A stretch of 15,122 nucleotides of DNA from an uncultured Lachnospiraceae bacterium (GTDB lineage: Bacteria; Bacillota_A; Clostridia; Lachnospirales; Lachnospiraceae). The first letter of the stretch is position 1. Every line of letters starts with the position of its first letter. Below the pieces are notes generated by a model. That model was not told the origin of the DNA, did no database searches, and saw only the letters and a program-made list of their open reading frames with translations. Location: the NCBI GenBank assembly GCA_910585855.1, contig CAJUGZ010000074.1, positions 1-15,122 on the forward strand. The letters are read 5' to 3'. Shown here one piece after another: positions 13,925 through 15,122 of the stretch. Position numbers and translations under genes: made by a program.

Positions 13925-15122
13925 TTATGGACAATATTCTTCCAAATTCAAAATACTATTTTTTATTTCTTTTAAAAGCAAATATCTGTAAATATCCATA
14001 TTAGATGCAATAATTAAATCCGCTTTTTCAATAACCTCTTTGTGATCTACAATTAAATTTCCCTGCTCTGTCAATTCTCCTATATTTTTACTGTTTCTAT
14101 CAGTAATTCCCTGCAAAAAAATAGATTCTCTTTGACAAAATTTTTCAAATGCATAACCTCTCTTTCCCATTCCCCAAAGAAAAATCTTTTTATAACCTCT
14201 TAATTTTTCTAAAATTTCTATTCTCATTAAATTCAATTTCCATTCGAATGAATTGTAATTCCTATACCAACTACTTTCATAAGGTAATCTCATTACATTT
14301 TCTTTATATTTATCTATAATTTTATTAGTAAATGATATTTTTGCACTTTGAAAAAAATCTTTTACATTCTCATATAACTTTTTATTTTGCGATTCCTTCT
14401 TACAGCTATTAATTTCCTCCAACATATCTGCCAATAAAAAAGCTGCACATTGTTTTATAAAAATCTCATCATTTGCAAATTGAGAAAACAACCAATTTAC
14501 CGCATAAAATAAATTCCTAGAATCTCGATTTGCCGAAATTTGAGTAGATATATGTGTTCTATATTTTATTAGCCCTGCTTCCTCAACAATACTAACCTTA
14601 TCCGTACACTTCATAACCATACATCCAAAATACACATCATTACAAGATGAAAGATTTTGAAAATATATATTATTACAAATCAAATATTCTGTACGACATA
14701 ATTTATTCCATGGTGCTATGCATATATTTAATAACCATTCTTCCGCTTCACGATTTTGTATTTTTTCTTTATTTGGAAGATAAAAATAAGAATTGTCTAA
14801 CTCAGTATATCCACAAATAGATATATCAAAATCCTCTTTTACAATAGCTTGATACATTTTTTTTAAAAAATCAGGAGCAAAAATATCATCAGAGTCTAAA
14901 AAAATAGTATACCTGCCGCTTACATATCGAAATCCTATATTTCTTGCCTCTCCTGCACCCACCGATTTATCTAAACAAATCACTTTTATAGAATATTTAT
15001 TTTTATCAATATTCTCTAATATTTGTTTAGTAATCTTATCATCTGATGCATCATCCACTAATATCATTTCAAAATCTTTAAATTCCTGTACCATTAAAGA
15101 TCCTATTGCTTCTTTTAAATAT
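13925..15122 (-). CDS. GT2 glycosyltransferase with C-terminal Rossmann-like module (5' end outside window)
   Basis: 398 residues are visible. The frame stays open to the window edge, reading YLKEAIGSL before an internal methionine at 15094. Relatives have about 20 further residues (the VSVIIPVYN strand), so the real start lies just past base 15122. The GT-A donor-binding VDDASDD (visible residues 22-28), GEARNIGFRYVSGRYTIFLD (58-77) and the metal-binding DSDD (76-79) are intact; CIAPWNKLCR is typical of capsule GT2 enzymes. The final ~90 residues form the shared module (KKIFLWGMGKRGYAFE, QGITDRNSK, ADLIIASN). It is the most upstream gene seen in this operon. Donor and acceptor sugars are unknown. 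Confidence 0.87.
   Translation of the reverse strand, partial: YLKEAIGSLMVQEFKDFEMILVDDASDDKITKQILENIDKNKYSIKVICLDKSVGAGEARNIGFRYVSGRYTIFLDSDDIFAPDFLKKMYQAIVKEDFDISICGYTELDNSYFYLPNKEKIQNREAEEWLLNICIAPWNKLCRTEYLICNNIYFQNLSSCNDVYFGCMVMKCTDKVSIVEEAGLIKYRTHISTQISANRDSRNLFYAVNWLFSQFANDEIFIKQCAAFLLADMLEEINSCKKESQNKKLYENVKDFFQSAKISFTNKIIDKYKENVMRLPYESSWYRNYNSFEWKLNLMRIEILEKLRGYKKIFLWGMGKRGYAFEKFCQRESIFLQGITDRNSKNIGELTEQGNLIVDHKEVIEKADLIIASNMDIYRYLLLKEIKNSILNLEEYCP

Noticed and set aside
1..15122. CRISPR array, insertion sequence or prophage
   Set aside because: No regularly spaced repeats, transposase, integrase or phage genes were seen. The only repeats are the palindromes near the left end.

Overview
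The window looks like chromosomal DNA from a low-GC Clostridia-type Firmicute, most likely a gut Lachnospiraceae. This rests on the AT-rich codon use, strong GGAGG-type ribosome binding sites, tight gene packing and protein families. The species cannot be named from sequence alone. Apart from one plus-strand gene at the left, everything from 1270 to the right edge is a single co-directional minus-strand array of twelve genes with gaps or overlaps of a few to about 55 bases. It is the distal part of a surface-polysaccharide (capsule, exopolysaccharide or teichoic-acid-like glycan) biosynthesis operon whose promoter and proximal genes lie beyond base 15122.

Left end (1-1270): a possible 3' tail of a plus-strand gene (1-93); an AT-rich gap with a near-perfect inverted repeat (197-235) and a GC-richer structured leader (239-321); a HAD-family phosphatase gene (354-1019, +); then a 250-base convergent gap full of nested inverted repeats. 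One arm of an 18-bp perfect repeat lies inside the last codons of the facing dehydrogenase gene.

CDP-alditol module (1270-3806, -): a ribulose-phosphate-3-epimerase-like enzyme, an IspD/TarI-type cytidylyltransferase and a GatD/TarJ-type zinc polyol-phosphate dehydrogenase. Together they could turn a pentulose 5-phosphate into a CDP-pentitol (ribitol, arabinitol or xylitol), an activated donor for a polyol-phosphate-containing polymer. This part is visibly less AT-rich than the rest.

Glycan assembly module (3835-15122, -), in transcription order: a truncated GT2 glycosyltransferase, a GT-D-fold (DUF1792) glycosyltransferase, a rhamnan-synthesis-F-like protein, a radical SAM protein, a GT4 glycosyltransferase, a second GT2, a small membrane-anchored protein, a WbsX/GH99-like protein and a DUF4422 glycosyltransferase. 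No flippase, polymerase, ABC exporter, initiating transferase or polyol-phosphate transferase is in view.

The most striking feature is that seven of these nine proteins carry a similar 80-95 residue Rossmann-like module starting with a [YW]GxG-type turn. It sits at the N-terminus in some and the C-terminus in others, is doubled in the radical SAM protein, and is nearly the whole of the small membrane protein. The window thus has eight copies of one accessory module on unrelated catalytic domains, which suggests a shared binding, sensing or assembly role. The radical SAM protein, with two such modules and a cysteine-rich SPASM-like segment placed before its core, is the least explained enzyme.
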